In this document: piece after piece, positions 1 through 10,075 of the stretch
Layout of the letters: each line of letters starts with the position of its first letter
How positions within the stretch are numbered: the stretch's first letter is position 1
Assembly (NCBI GenBank): GCA_948567375.1
Contig: OX419761.1
Coordinates: 17,796,501 to 17,860,500 of the forward strand
Reading direction: 5' to 3'
DNA length: 64,000 nt
Source of the DNA: Lunularia cruciata
Lineage: Eukaryota > Streptophyta > Marchantiopsida > Lunulariales > Lunulariaceae
Position numbers and translations under genes: made by a program
The notes under the pieces: generated by a model
The model's input: only the letters and a program-made list of their open reading frames with translations
The model's database searches: none
Told to the model about the DNA's origin: nothing

Positions 1-628
1 TTACTCTCTTCCCTTCCTGCCTTCTCTGTCCCGGCCAAAAATCTCCCAAAACTCCTTTTTCTTCCTTCTTTCTCTGTCCTGGGCAAAATTCCCAAAACTC
101 CTTCTCTCCTGTCCCTATAACCACCAAACCCTTTCAAGACATTTTTCTTCAGCCTCTGTACGCTCAAAAAGCCTTCTTAGGCCACTTTGTCACTACTCAA
201 CATGAAAAATCCTAAACCAACTCTTTTGCTCAAAATCACAAAATGAAACACTCTCATAGGACTTATTTGCTCAAATGGCACTAAACTGAAATACCTCCAA
301 AATCCAATAACATAAACAAAAATTCTGAGCTCATGTAACATAAATTTAAGCCTTGAGTTGGTGAATCATAAAGAAACTCCCAAGCTCATGCATCATTTTT
401 CAAACCCCATGAGCTCTTGAAACATAAAAGGACTTTTGAGTTTACTCAACCCTTGAAACTTCCTAAGGCTTATGGCAACACACAATAACTTCAGACTTTA
501 CAATGGCATGAAAGATATTCCCAAGATATAATAATATAACAAAATACCAAAGTCATTGTACCGTAAAGTCAACAAAACTCTCCCACCAAATGCACCAATG
601 GTTCACATAGATTACTTTCCTTACAACA
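1..628 (-). mobile_element. 3' LTR of element A, partial
   Basis: Bases 1-628 match 9404-10070 and both end in CA (plus strand) at the junction. The right-hand LTR has about 37 extra bases between two copies of the short motif TTTTGCTCAAA; the left LTR has a single motif there, which looks like a slippage or deletion event. The rest of this LTR lies outside the window. Confidence 0.88.
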
Positions 629-642
629 TCTACCCCCACCAA
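629..642 (-). other. Polypurine tract of element A
   Basis: On the minus strand the sequence is TTGGTGGGGGTAGA, directly followed by the LTR start TGTTGTAAGG. A purine run touching the 3' LTR is the expected plus-strand primer. Confidence 0.7.
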
Positions 643-948
643 TCCTGTGCAGCCACCGGTCTGCACCAGCAAGTCCGGAGTGATCAATATCAGTTTTCTT
701 AAGTGGCATCTTCTGAATCACCTCTAGAGCTGAAGTAGCGATCTCTTTCCTCCTCGGTTCCCAATCACCTCTTGAAAAAGTTTAACCCTTTTCCCTGCGT
801 AAGGCAGACAATGTGTAGTGCTATCTAACTATTGCACATTGTAGGTGGCATTCTTGTGAACTTTGGTAACAAATGGACCATGCCAACGGCGGGCAAACTT
901 CTTGAGGGTCGAATGCTATATGTCTAGGTTGTTATCAGAAATCAGCAC

Positions 949-1650
949 TCAATCACCTTCATTGATAGGCACTGGTTGCAGCCGGTGAGTCTTGTCAAAG
1001 TATACTTTGTTCCTCAGCCACGCTTCCTTCACCTTCTCACGTGCCACTTGTATTTTTTGTGGTGTCAGGTTAAAGTGCTCAATTCCTCTGTAGACATCCT
1101 CCCATTGAATAGTTCTCCAACTAACAATGTCCTCCTCCACAAGCATAATAGGTAAGTGCCCTGATACAAATTCAGCAGGCGGCATTCCAGTCACCAAGCT
1201 GCAAGTCAACATATCAGCCATAAGCGCTAAGGGCAGCAAATCAGGCCATCTGTATGTCTCACCTTGGCAAGCCTTCACCAAAGCATTCACTATCGGCGGA
1301 TGACCTTGTTCACTCTTACCGTTGGCTTCCGGATTGTAGGCAGTAGTCAAGTTCAGTTTGATGTTGAACTTAGCAAAGAAATCAGCTGCTTCCCTTGCAT
1401 CCAACTCTCCTTGATCTGCCCTCATCCGGTAGACACATCCATGCTTGGCAATGATGTCCTCTAAGACAAACTGACACACTTGTTGGGCATGTGTAGATGA
1501 CAACACCCTTCCTTCCACATAATTAGACAGATCTTCCCTAGCCAATACTAGATATTTAGCTCCTCAGACTCCTAAAGGCATATGAACCAAGTCCAAAACC
1601 CACTAAAAATGAAGATTCAGCGGATAAGTAGGCTTCAAACCATCTTTGTG
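949..1650 (-). pseudogene. Integrase catalytic core and C-terminus, element A
   Basis: The longest open piece is 198 aa (1545-949). The catalytic triad can be followed: the first Asp in LDLVHMP (about 1590, upstream of the longest ORF and next to two stops), the second Asp in RADQGELDA, and the Glu in GKSEQGH. In the family this enzyme joins the cDNA to host DNA. The normal DNG around the second Asp reads DQG. The C-terminal part (KEAWLRNKVYFDKTHRLQPV) resembles the usual region after the core. No chromodomain is visible. Two in-frame stops near 1560-1610 inactivate it. Confidence 0.8.
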
Positions 1651-2082
1651 CCTTACCTTGGAGTAGATCTGACAGATTTCACAGGTTTCCACATACCGCC
1701 ATACCTTTGTATAAATACCTGGCCACCAGTACAAACCCCGGATGCGCTTGTTTGTACCCTGAACCCCACAATGTCCGATAGGATCCGCATCATGCGACTC
1801 CCGTAGCACTCTTTGCTTTGTCTCCTTGTCTCCCAAAACTCTTAGTGGAACTCTAGAGCTGCCCTTGGGCCTTCACCAAATATACCCATCCTTCAACAAA
1901 AATTTGCCGGACTTCCTTTTAATCTTCTCAAACTTTTCCCTGGTCCATTCTGAGTTTTTCTCTAGAGAACTAAGATACTTTCCAACAACCAAAAGATCAT
2001 CCTTGTACAGTTCTACTCTAAAGAGTAACTTCAAGTCCAGCTCATGCATATCTACCATGTAGTCATTTTTCAGCTCCTTCAT
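1603..2082 (-). pseudogene. Integrase HHCC zinc-binding domain and RNase H linker, element A
   Basis: The piece at 1836-1603 has the HHCC pattern of retroviral-type integrase N-termini: a His in LRESHDAD, a His in IGHCG, the conserved GLYWWPG, then CEICQ. The piece at 2082-1873 is the usual charged linker between RNase H and integrase (ending FLLKDGYIW). They lie in different frames, so at least one indel separates them. Sure of the domain, less of exact ends. Confidence 0.78.
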
Positions 2083-2089
2083 AACATGC

Positions 2090-2572
2090 TCTAGACATCA
2101 TGTCAGCTACTAGATTGTCCTTCTTAGCTATGTACCTTAGCTCTAGATTAAACATCCAAATGAACGCTATCCAATGCAACATGGCAATGTCTGGAGTGTC
2201 ATAGTTGGCAACCATTCCAAGCAGCGGCAAGCAATTCATCTTTAGGATGACATAGGTCCCTATTAGGCAATTTCTATCCTATCTATATGCTATCTTGGCA
2301 CCCCACAATTCCCATTTGATCTGAGGGTACCTCCGCTGCAGTTTTGTGAAGATCCTTGCTCCAAACCTTTTTGCAAATCTACTGCTGTTCTCGTCATCTT
2401 GGCCCAAAGCCCAACCAGCAGCATAGGGACTTGAGTCAACCGTAACTATAATCAGTTGTCCACAGTGGTAGTCAAGCAGGTGGAGCATGGGCGGGTTCTG
2501 CAGCGCTTTCTTCAGTTTTGCCATAGCAACCAAATGTTTTGGTCTCCAAACAAACCTGATCCTTTTCCTCAA
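2090..2572 (-). pseudogene. RNase H domain, element A
   Basis: IIVTVDSSPYAAGWALGQ is the first RNase H block with its catalytic Asp. Further on the frame reads MLHWIAFIWMFNLELRYIA, then KDNLVADMMSRA, the conserved end of Ty3 RNase H. It removes the RNA strand during cDNA synthesis. Frames change between the pieces and a stop interrupts near 2280. Confidence 0.78.
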
Positions 2573-2614
2573 AAGCTAGTAGAGCGGCTCTGCAACATGA
2601 CCAAAGTGCAGAAT

Positions 2615-3862
2615 TTAGATATGGTAGAAAACACATGCCCCTAAGAACCTTCTTACCTCCTGAACCAAGGGACAGTCCTTGATCTTCACGAGAATGTCCG
2701 CCTTCTCCGGATTTGGCTTCCTCCCATACAAGCCACACAAGTGTCCCATCACAAGGATTTCTCCAAGTCCAAATGCGGACTTCTCTCCAGAGAGAGTCAC
2801 TCCCACTTCCATCAACCTTCTCAGAATCACTTCCACATCCTGAATATGATCCATGACAAACCTCCTAATACCTCTATCCATCAAAGTTTCATCCTTCTCT
2901 CTCTTTGTGTCTATGTAGCCCTTGACAAGTATATCATCCAAGATTGGACAGGTCTTCTCAGGGATAAAAGACTGCAGAATTTGATTCATAGTGCTTTGCA
3001 TATGCGCCATAGAGTTAGTAGCCCCCATCGGAAGAGTGCACAAATGCATCAACCCTAACAGTGTTTGCATTGTGGTTATGTCTCAGCTCCCTTCAGCAAG
3101 CTGAAACTGATTATAACCTGAATACAAATCTCCTATAGAGTAAATTGCTCTCCCTGCAAACTCCTCAGTGAATTCATCCACAACCGGTTCTACATTAGAA
3201 TTCCGGATTGTTACCTTATTTGGTGGTTGCATATCTTGTATGAACCACAACTTACCATTCTTCTCCCGGACTTTGAACCAGCAATTTGAGTATAGCGCTT
3301 CTGATGGCTCTAAAATATTTGCCTGAACTTTATCCTTCAATAGTTCCGTCAGTTGGGGCAAAAGTATTGGTCTCAAATCCCAAGGTACATATGGAACCGT
3401 GAAAATTATGATCGATGTGACTTCTTGTAGGTTCACACACCTAATCTCCTCAATCTTGAAAGCAAAAGCTTTCCCACACTTACCAATCATTTCCTTAAGT
3501 GCATGGCGCTCAAACTCTATGAGCAAACCATCCCCTCTGACTGTAAGCTCGTCTAAGGTCTCTATCATAAACGAATGACCAATATCCTTTTTTTGTCTCA
3601 ATCTTGGTTCCTCTCTAATCTTATGCAACAATTCAGAAACATCCAATGGCAATGGGACAGCAATGGGACGAACCTTCTTGTCCACTATTTTGTACTTAGT
3701 GTTACATCTCACTTCATGAATGACCTCTAAAAGTGTTTCATGAAGCTCCCTTCCTATTTCAATCACGGGTTCTCCTTTCTCCATTGCCCCAATCACCTTT
3801 TGGACTGCCTTGCCTTCTCCCCAATCCTCCGACACTCTAATGATAGTCTTGTTATCATCCAT
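2615..3862 (-). pseudogene. Reverse transcriptase, element A
   Basis: Two adjoining ORFs in different frames (3862-3083, 259 aa; 3070-2615, 151 aa) make up the RT. The first has the linker, then KVREKNGKLWFIQDMQ and IGDLYSGYNQFQL (the first catalytic Asp block). The second begins at LPMGATNSMAHMQ and carries CPILDDILVKG, the palm motif, with Leu where Tyr or Phe is usual. The break at about 3075 lies inside the fingers/palm. The thumb block EVRRFLGACVFY ends the piece. Nonfunctional as read. Confidence 0.85.
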
Positions 3863-4064
3863 TTCCTTTGCTGTTTTCAGAACTCTTTCTTTCCTTTCAT
3901 TATTTTCTGCAAAATTCCCGAGGTGCTCCCTACTTGTGCAAAGTAAACAATTCTACAACTCTAGATTCCCACATAGGTCCTATCAAAATAGTCTTCCTTG
4001 CTGATCTCTCATGGTACAATGTAGCATAAGGCGCCTTGTCCTCCCACCTTCTCTGACAAGATGC

Positions 4065-4520
4065 CTAGTAGAAACCCCATCTTCCAGTAGGCTTCTCTGG
4101 ATCTCCTAACTCTCTCTTGTTCCTATCGCTGCCTGGCAACACAGTAGGGAATTGCATTATTCTGGTCCCGTTCTGACTTCTAACCTTCGCCACGTGAGTC
4201 CTATCATTCAGGACCTTGCTCTCCATTCTAAATTGAGTGGGCTGTCCTAGGATCACCGGGTAGAGCAGGGTATGATGCATGAACACATTAATAGGCTCTA
4301 CCACATTCCCTATCTTGATTCTGACATCCGGACAACCTCCCCACAATGCATTTCTGGTTCTATTTGTTGAGTTTTCCTTCTAGTCAATGTCACGGCCCAC
4401 CTTCCAGTGCCCTTCATCGTAGACCGCCTTTGACATGAGGCTGACCTCAGATCCTAAATCAATCATTGCTCTCACCGGTTTTTTTCCTCCCTGCATCTCA
4501 ATCTTGCTGCAACTCCTAGC
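4065..4520 (-). pseudogene. Aspartic protease, element A
   Basis: The frame upstream of the 93-aa piece (4346-4065) contains AMIDLGSEVSLMSKAVY, the retropepsin active-site block (usually D-T/S-G, here D-L-G). YPVILGQPTQF is the second conserved block (I-L-G-x-P). The active-site Asp is kept. A stop near 4380 lies between the two blocks. Confidence 0.72.
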
Positions 4521-4592
4521 CCAAAAGGAGTCTTCTACCTCTTCCGACAAGGGTACAAAAGCTTTCTCATCCTCAAGAGCAGCATCATAGAC

Positions 4593-5505
4593 TCACGCCT
4601 CTTTGGCCTCATCTTTTGGCTTTTCTTGCTCCAACTCTAGACCAAATGTTCCTACTTCTCCCTTGGTCTCACTCTCGTCCTCGTATAGCAAAGACATGTG
4701 CGGTCCCTCCTTATAGAACCGCTTCTTCTTTGCCTTGACAAGGATAAGGTCCTGCACATCCTTCCTCAAGCTACCAAAGAACTCTTCATTTGTGAAACCC
4801 CTCACCTCTTGTTTCCAAAACTTTTTGGCGATCTCTTGAGGATCAAGTTCCATTTCTATGTCCCAGCTCAACAGTCAAACTGGCCCCTTCTTAGGAGATC
4901 TCTCTCCCAGCTTTTGGTTTGCTGCCCCATCTACGTCCATTTGGGACTCTTCTTGAACGCCCAAATTTTGATCCCTGCTCTTTTGTGCATTGCTGAACTG
5001 CACCTCTATCCTTCTGACCTGCCTCCTCTTTGGTTCCACCCGCTGTTGCTTTTCCCTTTCCTGCACTTCACTCTCTGTCTGTTGATCAGGATTTTGCTTC
5101 TCTTCCACCATAGCATCCCAAGTAGCACCAACTTCCGCAGTGATGGCAGTTATTGCCACCAGCACATCCCACCCTGACTTCATCCGGACCTGCTCTACAA
5201 GTCTCTTCTTCTCAACTTCTCCTAGGTCTGCACATTGTTTTACTTCACTCATTGCACTATACACACTGGGCTCAAAAGCAGCGGCTGCCATACCTACTTC
5301 ACGTTTGCCCAAGTGTCTCTCCAGCAGTGCCTTCATGCCTCCTTTGTTCCACTTCAGCAGTATTGGCTTCCCATTTTCAAAGAAGGCAACCTTCTTCATT
5401 CCGGGCTCTCCCATGAATTTCACCAGCTGCTTATGCAACACTTCTGACAGCTCCTGGCAATCTCTCTTGGCAGGACTCTTATTGTCACACCACATGCACC
5501 CATAA
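4593..5505 (-). pseudogene. Gag C-terminal half with zinc knuckle, element A
   Basis: This covers a 206-aa ORF (5495-4875) and a 92-aa ORF (4871-4593). Just before the ATG the frame gives CMWCDNKSPAKRDC. This is a CX2CX4HX4C knuckle whose His is Pro, which should weaken zinc and RNA binding. The remainder is charged and Lys/Glu rich, with a coiled-coil-like stretch around SEVQEREKQQRVEPKRRQV. The 92-aa piece is probably the gag-pro linker. Confidence 0.65.
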
Positions 5506-5506
5506 G

Positions 5507-6237
5507 CTATCTCTTCTCTCCAACTGTTCTTGCAGTGCTACTCCCACTTTGCAGCTGGTCGACCTTGGTGGTCAGAATTTTCAATCCCTTCATTAGTCGT
5601 GATATATTTTCAATGGCTCCTTCTTTAGCCACCTTGCTCACTTGTTGTTCTACCTCATCTCTCTTGGACCCAACCATGCTACTCCAAATAGGCGCTTTGG
5701 CTATTGCTTCTTTGTCCAGCTCTCTCTGCCTCCACCTGCGGCTCACCCACACAACCACCTCTTCAATCTCTCCCCACTCTACTGCTCCCAACCAATCAGG
5801 TGGGAGCAGATTGAGTGCGTATTCCAACTCATCCCGCAAACAACTATCTACAACTTGCAGAAAATAGTTAGACCTCTGCAACTTAATGGCCTCAGCTTCA
5901 CAGGCTGACAGATGTTCCAGCCTCTTATTAAACTCCCTTAGGAGATCTTGAGGCCCCAATTTTTTACTCCTATTGTTCACCCAATCCAAGAACATGGCAT
6001 GGATGATCTGATCTGCTGCAGCAAGAATTCCTCCTTCATCATCTCGAAGAACTCCTCCCATGTCTCTGCCCCTCTCACCAAGCCCTCAACCACCCTCTTG
6101 ATTTCAAGCTCTGCCAACGTAGGAAACCTAGCAATGGCAACGTTTTCATCCAGATCATGAAGTTTTTCCTCTCTCCAGTAGACCTTCAGGTACTTGGTCA
6201 CATCTTTACTATCAAACTCCCCTTGCTGATCTACCAC
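5507..6237 (-). pseudogene. Gag N-terminal capsid-like region, element A
   Basis: Two overlapping ORFs in different frames (6237-5977 and 6061-5507) read as one gag protein with a frameshift near 6000-6060. FDSKDVTKYLKVYWRE and the helical EWGEIEEVVVWVSRRW region fit the N-terminal gag of this Ty3 lineage. Gag forms the particle that packages the RNA. It follows the primer site by about 250 bp, which supports the assignment. Confidence 0.62.
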
Positions 6238-6490
6238 AGCGTGCAGACACCTCGTGACTTGTGAAGACTACGCTTTCACCCTGTCTCTTTCCTCATCCTG
6301 ATCCTTCATGGCTCTTATGGTTGCCATGACAATCAGTGAGATCTCTTGTTCCCTTGTCATAGCTGCAGATGAAACCTTTGGCCCCATCTCTACCTTAGCA
6401 CAACTAACTACTGTCCACTTAGATTACTCCAATTTGTCCTTGTTCCCTTCCCCAGCTCCAACTGGTCCTAACGTCTAAGCACAAGCCTTG

Positions 6491-6513
6491 AGATTCCCCG
6501 GCATGGTCGCCAC
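6491..6513 (-). other. Primer-binding site, element A
   Basis: The minus strand reads TGGCGACCATGCCGGGGAA, three bases inside the 5' LTR end. A TGG start and tRNA 3'-end-like sequence here are what a minus-strand primer site needs. The matching tRNA was not determined. Confidence 0.6.
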
Positions 6514-6516
6514 TTA

Positions 6517-9500
6517 TGTCACAGGGTTTTGTCCTCAAGAGTGCACCGGGCACCTGGCTGCTTGTGTTTAGTTGCGATTGGTGTTGATGACTTGAGTCTT
6601 CCCAAAGTTTAATATTCTCTTCCTTTTTTGGTATGGCTTGCAGGCTTGTTCCAATAGGTCAGGTTGTTTTAATTGTTCCCAGGATAGGTTTCTCCCAGAG
6701 TTTGTATGTTGGATCTTGTAACCTAAAGTTGATTCATAGCGTTCAATTGTGTTTGGCTGTGTTTGGCCTTGTAGCTCTACTCCTATAAAGTATTACTTTC
6801 AGTTCTCTTTTATGTTCAGGTCTGTAGGTTTGGCTCTTGGCTCGGACAGATTCCTAAGACGGATCTGGTGAGACTTGTGAAATAGCCACAAGCAACTAAT
6901 GGTGGTCAAACCCGACTGTATCAATCATTGAATTGTGCAATCATAGAGACTGGACCAAGAGCTCCTAAATGCAACCCTTCCCTTGATAACATCCATAATT
7001 CAGGGTACATTTATCCATTCATGAATCATCCTCTTCAACCAGTCATACAGCTATATGTCAAATAAGACAAAAAAACTCTTTCCTATGGAGTGACCATTCC
7101 TAATTTATCACCTAGGCAACCAAGACATTCCAGCTGAACATCCAAACTTGCCCAATCACATGCAGACAATCTTCTCAACTCCTTCCCTTTTATCAAATTG
7201 TCACTCACTACTCAGCACTCGAAGCATCCCCTTCTCTTCTCTCTGCCATGTCACTTCAGCATCAGACCTTCACATCACCTTTGAGAAAATGTCCTCTCTA
7301 TCTTCTGTCCAGCATCAGCCATTCCCCAACCTTCGAGAACTGCTCTGTTGTCTCCAACTCTCTTGCTTTGCTTTGAGCCTTCACTACAAGCTTTGAATTT
7401 TCCCCTTTGCTTCTACTCAGTCCTCTGTAAACCTCAAAAACTCTTTTGTCTCCAGCTCTCTTGGTCCTCACTGTAAAGCTCAAAAATTCCTCTCTATCTA
7501 TCTCTCTTGGTTCACTCTCAAACCTTCACAACAAAATTTTGAAACTCCTCCTTTCTCTCTCTTGGTTCACCTCAACCTTCATAACAAACTCAAAAATTTC
7601 TCTAGGCTATCTCTTGATCAGTCACAGTTCTTTCTCAAAGTACAATTCTTGTCCTATAAAACCCTATCCTCTCAAAGTTCATCTCATTCTCTTGAAGCAC
7701 TCTCCTTGGGGAAAAAAAACTCTTTTTTTTCAATCCTCTCAAAACTCATCTCATTCCCTCCTGAAGCACTCTTCCCTCAAAACCTTAAGTGGATTCATTG
7801 TCTTGTCATTGCATCAGCAAGAGTCTCCTAGAAATTTCCCCACTCTTGCTGTCCTTCTGTCCAACCAAGGCACACGCAAACTTCAAAAGTAATCCTCCCT
7901 TATTTCACAGCCCAGAACCAATCCTTCAAATTCCCCTGAGCTCTTCACCTTTCATCCTGTCCAGTTCAAGGCAAGCTGCAAAATTTTCTCTCCTTCCTTC
8001 TGTCCAGTTCAGCCCATTACCTGCAAAATATCTTGCCTTTCTTCACTCCCTATCCTAGTTCCTGTCCAGACTAGCCAATAGCAAACTTCAAAAATACTCT
8101 CTCTCACACACACCTTCACTGTGCATGGCAACCCTCGATTTTCTCCTCCTTCATTGTTCCTGTCACAGACCAGATATCATTGGAAGCATTCTCTGTGCTC
8201 TTTTGGTCAATCGAAGCCCTTTCTAACTGATTATCTTCCTCTTTTTCTTTGTCCTCCTGTCACTGTAGCAATCATCAACTTTCAAATTTTGTTGTCCTCT
8301 GTCCAGCTCTATCACAGCAGAAAACCCTCAATTTTCGAATTTGCTCCACTATCCAGCTCTCTCACATCAGCAACTCATCAACTTTTGATATTACATCCTC
8401 AGTTTTGTCCAATGCAAAATTTCTCAAAAAATTCCTTTCCCTTCCCTCTTCTCTGTCCAATGCAAAAATATCTCTTGAAAATTCCTTCATTTCTCACTTC
8501 TCACCCCCAAATCTCCAGCCTTTCCCCTTCAAATTTCCTCCTATTCCTTCCTTGTCCAGTTCTGCCGAGGGCTGTGTCCAGCACAATATCATTCAAAATT
8601 CCTTCAGACTCTCTTCCTTCTCTGTCCAGCTCTCTATCTAGCACAAAATCTCCCAATTTTCCTTCTCTTCCTTCCAGTCTCCAGTTCTGCCTAGGGCTTT
8701 GTCCAGCACAATATTTCTTAAAATTCCTTCCCACTCTCTTCCTTCTTGGTCCAGTTCTCTATCCAGCAAAAAATCTCCCAATTTTCCTTCTCTTCCTTCC
8801 TGTCTCCAGTCACACCCCAGCCAGCAATACAAAATTTTTCCCTTCTAGTTTGCTCATGGCTGAACCCTTGTTCTCTCTCTTCAATAATTCTTGCTCTCCT
8901 CCGTGTTGCTGCTAGCTGAACCCTTCTTCTCCCTTCTTGATTCACAACAGTCACAAAAAAAATCCTTCTCAAATCCTCCCTCCTTGTCCAATCCTTGTCC
9001 AAAGGAAATCCCCTCTCCTTTGATTCCCCACTGCTGCCTCCCGAACTTCCTGCCAAACCCTTACCTAACTCTTCTCATCCTTCTTCTTTTTTGTCATCTC
9101 AATGCCTACTGCCCTCCTTCATGAGAATTCACCACTGCCACATTCTCAACAACAATCCTTTACATTTGAAATCATTCCGTGTCCACCTCTTCCCAGCAAA
9201 GCAAAATAAATAAAATTCAGCAAAACCCTTACATTCATAAGTCATTCCTCTCCAGCCAGAGCAACCCTAACTTGAATTTTCACATGTCACTGGCTACTGC
9301 TTAGGAAGCCAACCTCCTGCTCTTGCCCTAATTCAGCCCTTCCTGCCAAATTCCACTCCTTCTCCTCTCCACTGTTCCCAACCAAGGCTTCCCAAAATTT
9401 GAAATTACTCTCTTCCCTTCCTGCCTTCTCTGTCCTGGCCAAAAATCTCCTGAAACTCCTTTTTCTTCCTTCCTTCTCTGTCCAAGGCAAAATTCCAAAA

Positions 9501-10070
9501 ACATTTTCTCTTTTATCCTTATCACCACCAAACCCTTTTAAGGCATTTTTCTTCAGCCTCTGTCCACTCAAAAAACCTTTTTAGGCCACTTTGTCACTAC
9601 TCAACATGGAAAATCCCAAACCAACTCTTTTGCTCAAAGTGTCCCAACTAAACTTTCTAGAGCCTTTTGCTCAAAATTACTAAATGAAGCACTCTCACAT
9701 GACTTATTTGCTCAGATGGCACTAAACTAAAATACCCCTAAAATCCAGTAATATAAACAAAAATTCTGAGCTTGTGTAACATAAATTTAAGCCCTGAGTT
9801 GGTGGAGCACAAAGAAACTCCCGAGCTCATGCATCATTTTTTCAAACCTCTTGAGCTCTTGAAACATAGAAGGACTTTTGAGTTTACTTAACCCTTAAAA
9901 CTTTCTAAGGCTTATGGCAACACACAATAAATTTTGACTTTACAATGGCATGAAAGATATTCCCAAGATACAATAACATAACAAAATGCAGAAGTCACTA
10001 TAACATAAAGTCAACAAAACTCTCCCACCAAATGCACCAATGGTTCACGTAGATTACTTTCCCTATGACA
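6517..10070 (-). mobile_element. 5' LTR of element A, 3.55 kb
   Basis: The LTR starts TGTCACAGGG (plus strand) at 6517, beside the primer site, and ends GACA at 10070, where similarity to the left LTR stops. It is unusually long. Most of it is a strand-biased pyrimidine-rich repeat (7400-9560), with a shared terminal part (about 9560-10070). The long apparent ORFs inside it are low-complexity artefacts. Confidence 0.82.
7400..9560. repeat. Pyrimidine-rich degenerate tandem repeat inside LTR A
   Basis: The plus strand is dominated by C and T, with recurring words such as CTCTGTCCAG, CTTCCTTC and GCAAAATTTCTC at irregular spacing. The clearest near-copies lie around 8540-8800. Transcripts of the element would be purine-rich here. 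Confidence 0.7.
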
Positions 10071-10075
10071 CCACT
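10071..10075. other. Target site of element A inside a retroelement primer site
   Basis: Directly after the LTR comes CCACTATTGGGAATAC. This matches TGGTGCCACTGCTAGGGATAC at 20745 from its CCACT onward. Element A therefore entered the primer-binding site of an older plus-strand element. CCACT is the probable 5-bp duplication; the other copy lies outside the window. Confidence 0.7.

Larger units (their letters stand above)
1..10070 (-). mobile_element. Ty3/gypsy LTR retrotransposon, long LTR (element A)
   Basis: The order on the minus strand is 5' LTR (6517-10070), primer site, gag, protease, reverse transcriptase, RNase H, integrase, polypurine tract and 3' LTR (1-628, cut by the window edge). 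Integrase after RNase H places it in Ty3/gypsy. The coding region is broken by many frameshifts and stops, so it is a dead copy. Hand comparison of the last 148 bases of the two LTRs gives about 16 differences, so the insertion is old. It sits inside another retroelement (see 10071). Confidence 0.9.

Noticed and set aside
2741-3058. 105-aa plus-strand ORF
   Set aside because: Antisense shadow of the reverse transcriptase of element A.
8121-8915. 264-aa ORF as a protein gene
   Set aside because: It lies in the pyrimidine-rich LTR repeat. The Ser/Pro/Leu/Phe composition comes from C/T bias, and similar overlapping ORFs occur in other frames.
8501-9571. Gly/Arg/Glu-rich minus-strand ORFs as RNA-binding proteins
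   Set aside because: They are the reverse-strand reading of the same low-complexity LTR tract.
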